In this document: positions 14,029 to 14,700 of the stretch, in pieces
Layout: every line of letters starts with the position of its first letter
Position numbering within the stretch: the first letter of the stretch is position 1
Assembly: GCA_900541145.1 (NCBI GenBank)
Contig: UQIH01000032.1
Location: 1 to 14,700 of the forward strand
From: an uncultured Collinsella sp.
GTDB lineage: Bacteria > Actinomycetota > Coriobacteriia > Coriobacteriales > Coriobacteriaceae
Direction of reading: 5' to 3'
DNA length: 14,700 bases
Program-made: the position numbers and the translations under genes
Notes under the pieces: model-generated
The model's database searches: none
What the model was told of the DNA's origin: nothing
Seen by the model: only the letters and a program-made list of their open reading frames with translations

Positions 14029-14057
14029 AAAAATGCCCGGACGCATGCGCCCGGGCA
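14029..14057 (-). terminator. Intrinsic terminator between the deglycase gene and PTS EIIA
   Basis: On the minus strand TGCCCGG (14057-14051) pairs with CCGGGCA (14040-14034), with a G-U pair and CG pairs continuing inside. Five T follow at once (complement of 14029-14033). This is a textbook rho-independent terminator. It lies 35 bases after the deglycase stop and only 30 bases before the EIIA start, leaving little room for a new promoter. Confidence 0.8.
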
Positions 14058-14092
14058 GGGTACTTCTTGATCAGTAGCTTATTTGTCACCGA

Positions 14093-14700
14093 TTAGTAGT
14101 CGAACTGGTGATAGTAACGACGGTAATTGAGGTTGTGCTTGGTGACCGTCTCGTAGTAGCGAGCCAGGCGGTCGGTCACGAGCACCGTCAGAATCCACGG
14201 GGAGACGATGACGCGGAACTCGTCGTCAAGGCCGGGGATCGCGAACTCGGCGGTGTCGATGATGTTGATGTCGGTGTCGCCGGTCACGCCGCGGGTCAGG
14301 AAGGCGCGGACGCGCTCGTCGAGCTTGCGGTTCTCGTCCTCGCCCATGAACAGGAAGACCGGGACGCCGGGCTCCACGAGCTCGAGGGTGCCGTGGAAGA
14401 AGTCGGCCGAGGTGATGTAGCGGGTGCGCTTCCACTGCATCTCCTCGAGGATGCACATCGAGAAGAGAATCGTCTCGCCCCACAGGGCGCCGGAGCCGAT
14501 GAACATGGTGTAGGGGGCCAGGGCGTACTTCTTGGCGAGCTCCTCGGCGCGCGGCTCGAAGCGCTTGCGGATATCGAGCATGTCCTTCCAGATGTCCTTG
14601 GTCTGCTCGATAAACAGGTCAAACTTGGGGAAGCAGCCGCGGCGATTGAGCAGGCGCAGGCCGAAGCAGTCGGCGAGGTAGTAGCCCTTCTCGCAGCCGC
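14093..14700 (-). CDS. frlB: SIS-domain sugar-amine-6-phosphate deglycase, FrlB-like, partial (N-terminus outside window)
   Basis: Visible are the last 202 residues of a SIS-domain protein of the FrlB/GfrE-F/FraB group. These split an Amadori compound 6-phosphate (fructoselysine-6-P, glucoselysine-6-P or fructoseasparagine-6-P) into glucose-6-P and a free amine. The frame is open to the window edge, beginning within GCEKGYYLADCFGLRLLNRR. Also present are KKYALAPYTMFIGSGALWGE and TSADFFHGTLELV. Glu in EEMQW and His in FFHGTL are 16 residues apart, the same spacing as the catalytic Glu214 and His230 that I recall for Salmonella FraB. The ending RRYYHQFDY is also typical of this group. The PTS genes and epimerase downstream support Amadori use. 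Exact substrate is not fixed; family is fairly sure. Confidence 0.82.
   Translation of the reverse strand, partial: GCEKGYYLADCFGLRLLNRRGCFPKFDLFIEQTKDIWKDMLDIRKRFEPRAEELAKKYALAPYTMFIGSGALWGETILFSMCILEEMQWKRTRYITSADFFHGTLELVEPGVPVFLFMGEDENRKLDERVRAFLTRGVTGDTDINIIDTAEFAIPGLDDEFRVIVSPWILTVLVTDRLARYYETVTKHNLNYRRYYHQFDY

Overview
The window looks like a chromosomal segment of a high-GC gut actinobacterium of the Coriobacteriia, most likely Collinsella or a close relative. The evidence is the high GC content with strong GC3 bias, strong GGAGG-type ribosome sites, a one-cluster histidine operon, and a mannose-family PTS next to Amadori-product genes. The genus is inferred from gene content and sequence style; no search was run.

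Layout. (1) Positions 1-930, minus strand: a YfcE-like phosphodiesterase cut by the window start, preceded by a free-standing LarC C-terminal domain. (2) Positions 931-1229: a divergent intergenic gap holding a perfect 23-bp inverted repeat. (3) Positions 1230-2141, plus strand: a PHP-domain histidinol-phosphatase (HisK type). (4) Positions 2262-10378, minus strand: a nine-gene histidine operon transcribed in the order hisZ-hisG fusion, hisD, hisC, hisB, hisH, hisA, hisF, hisI, hisE. The operon has no phosphatase domain of its own, so the convergent PHP gene probably supplies the missing step. (5) Positions 10548-14700, minus strand: an operon transcribed in the order SIS-domain deglycase (FrlB-like, cut by the window end), PTS EIIA, EIIB, EIIC, EIID, then a FrlC-like epimerase. 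It probably imports and phosphorylates fructoselysine-type Amadori compounds and splits them to glucose-6-phosphate and an amino acid.

Most striking points. HisZ (regulatory subunit) and short-form HisG (catalytic subunit) of ATP phosphoribosyltransferase are joined in one 571-residue polypeptide. The Amadori operon combines a PTS with a FrlC-type epimerase and carries terminator-like hairpins on both sides of its four PTS genes. Several gaps hold sizeable palindromes that coding does not explain: 1037-1101, 2154-2222, 2974-3098 and 5361-5415. They look like dispersed repeats or structured RNA. A CTAG-containing palindrome and an adjacent hairpin lie just upstream of the histidine operon and may control it.

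Start codons were reassigned where an upstream extension ran through a hairpin or lacked a ribosome site (larC domain, hisI, hisH, hisC, EIID, EIIA, frlC-like). No tRNA, rRNA, CRISPR array, insertion sequence or phage gene was recognised.
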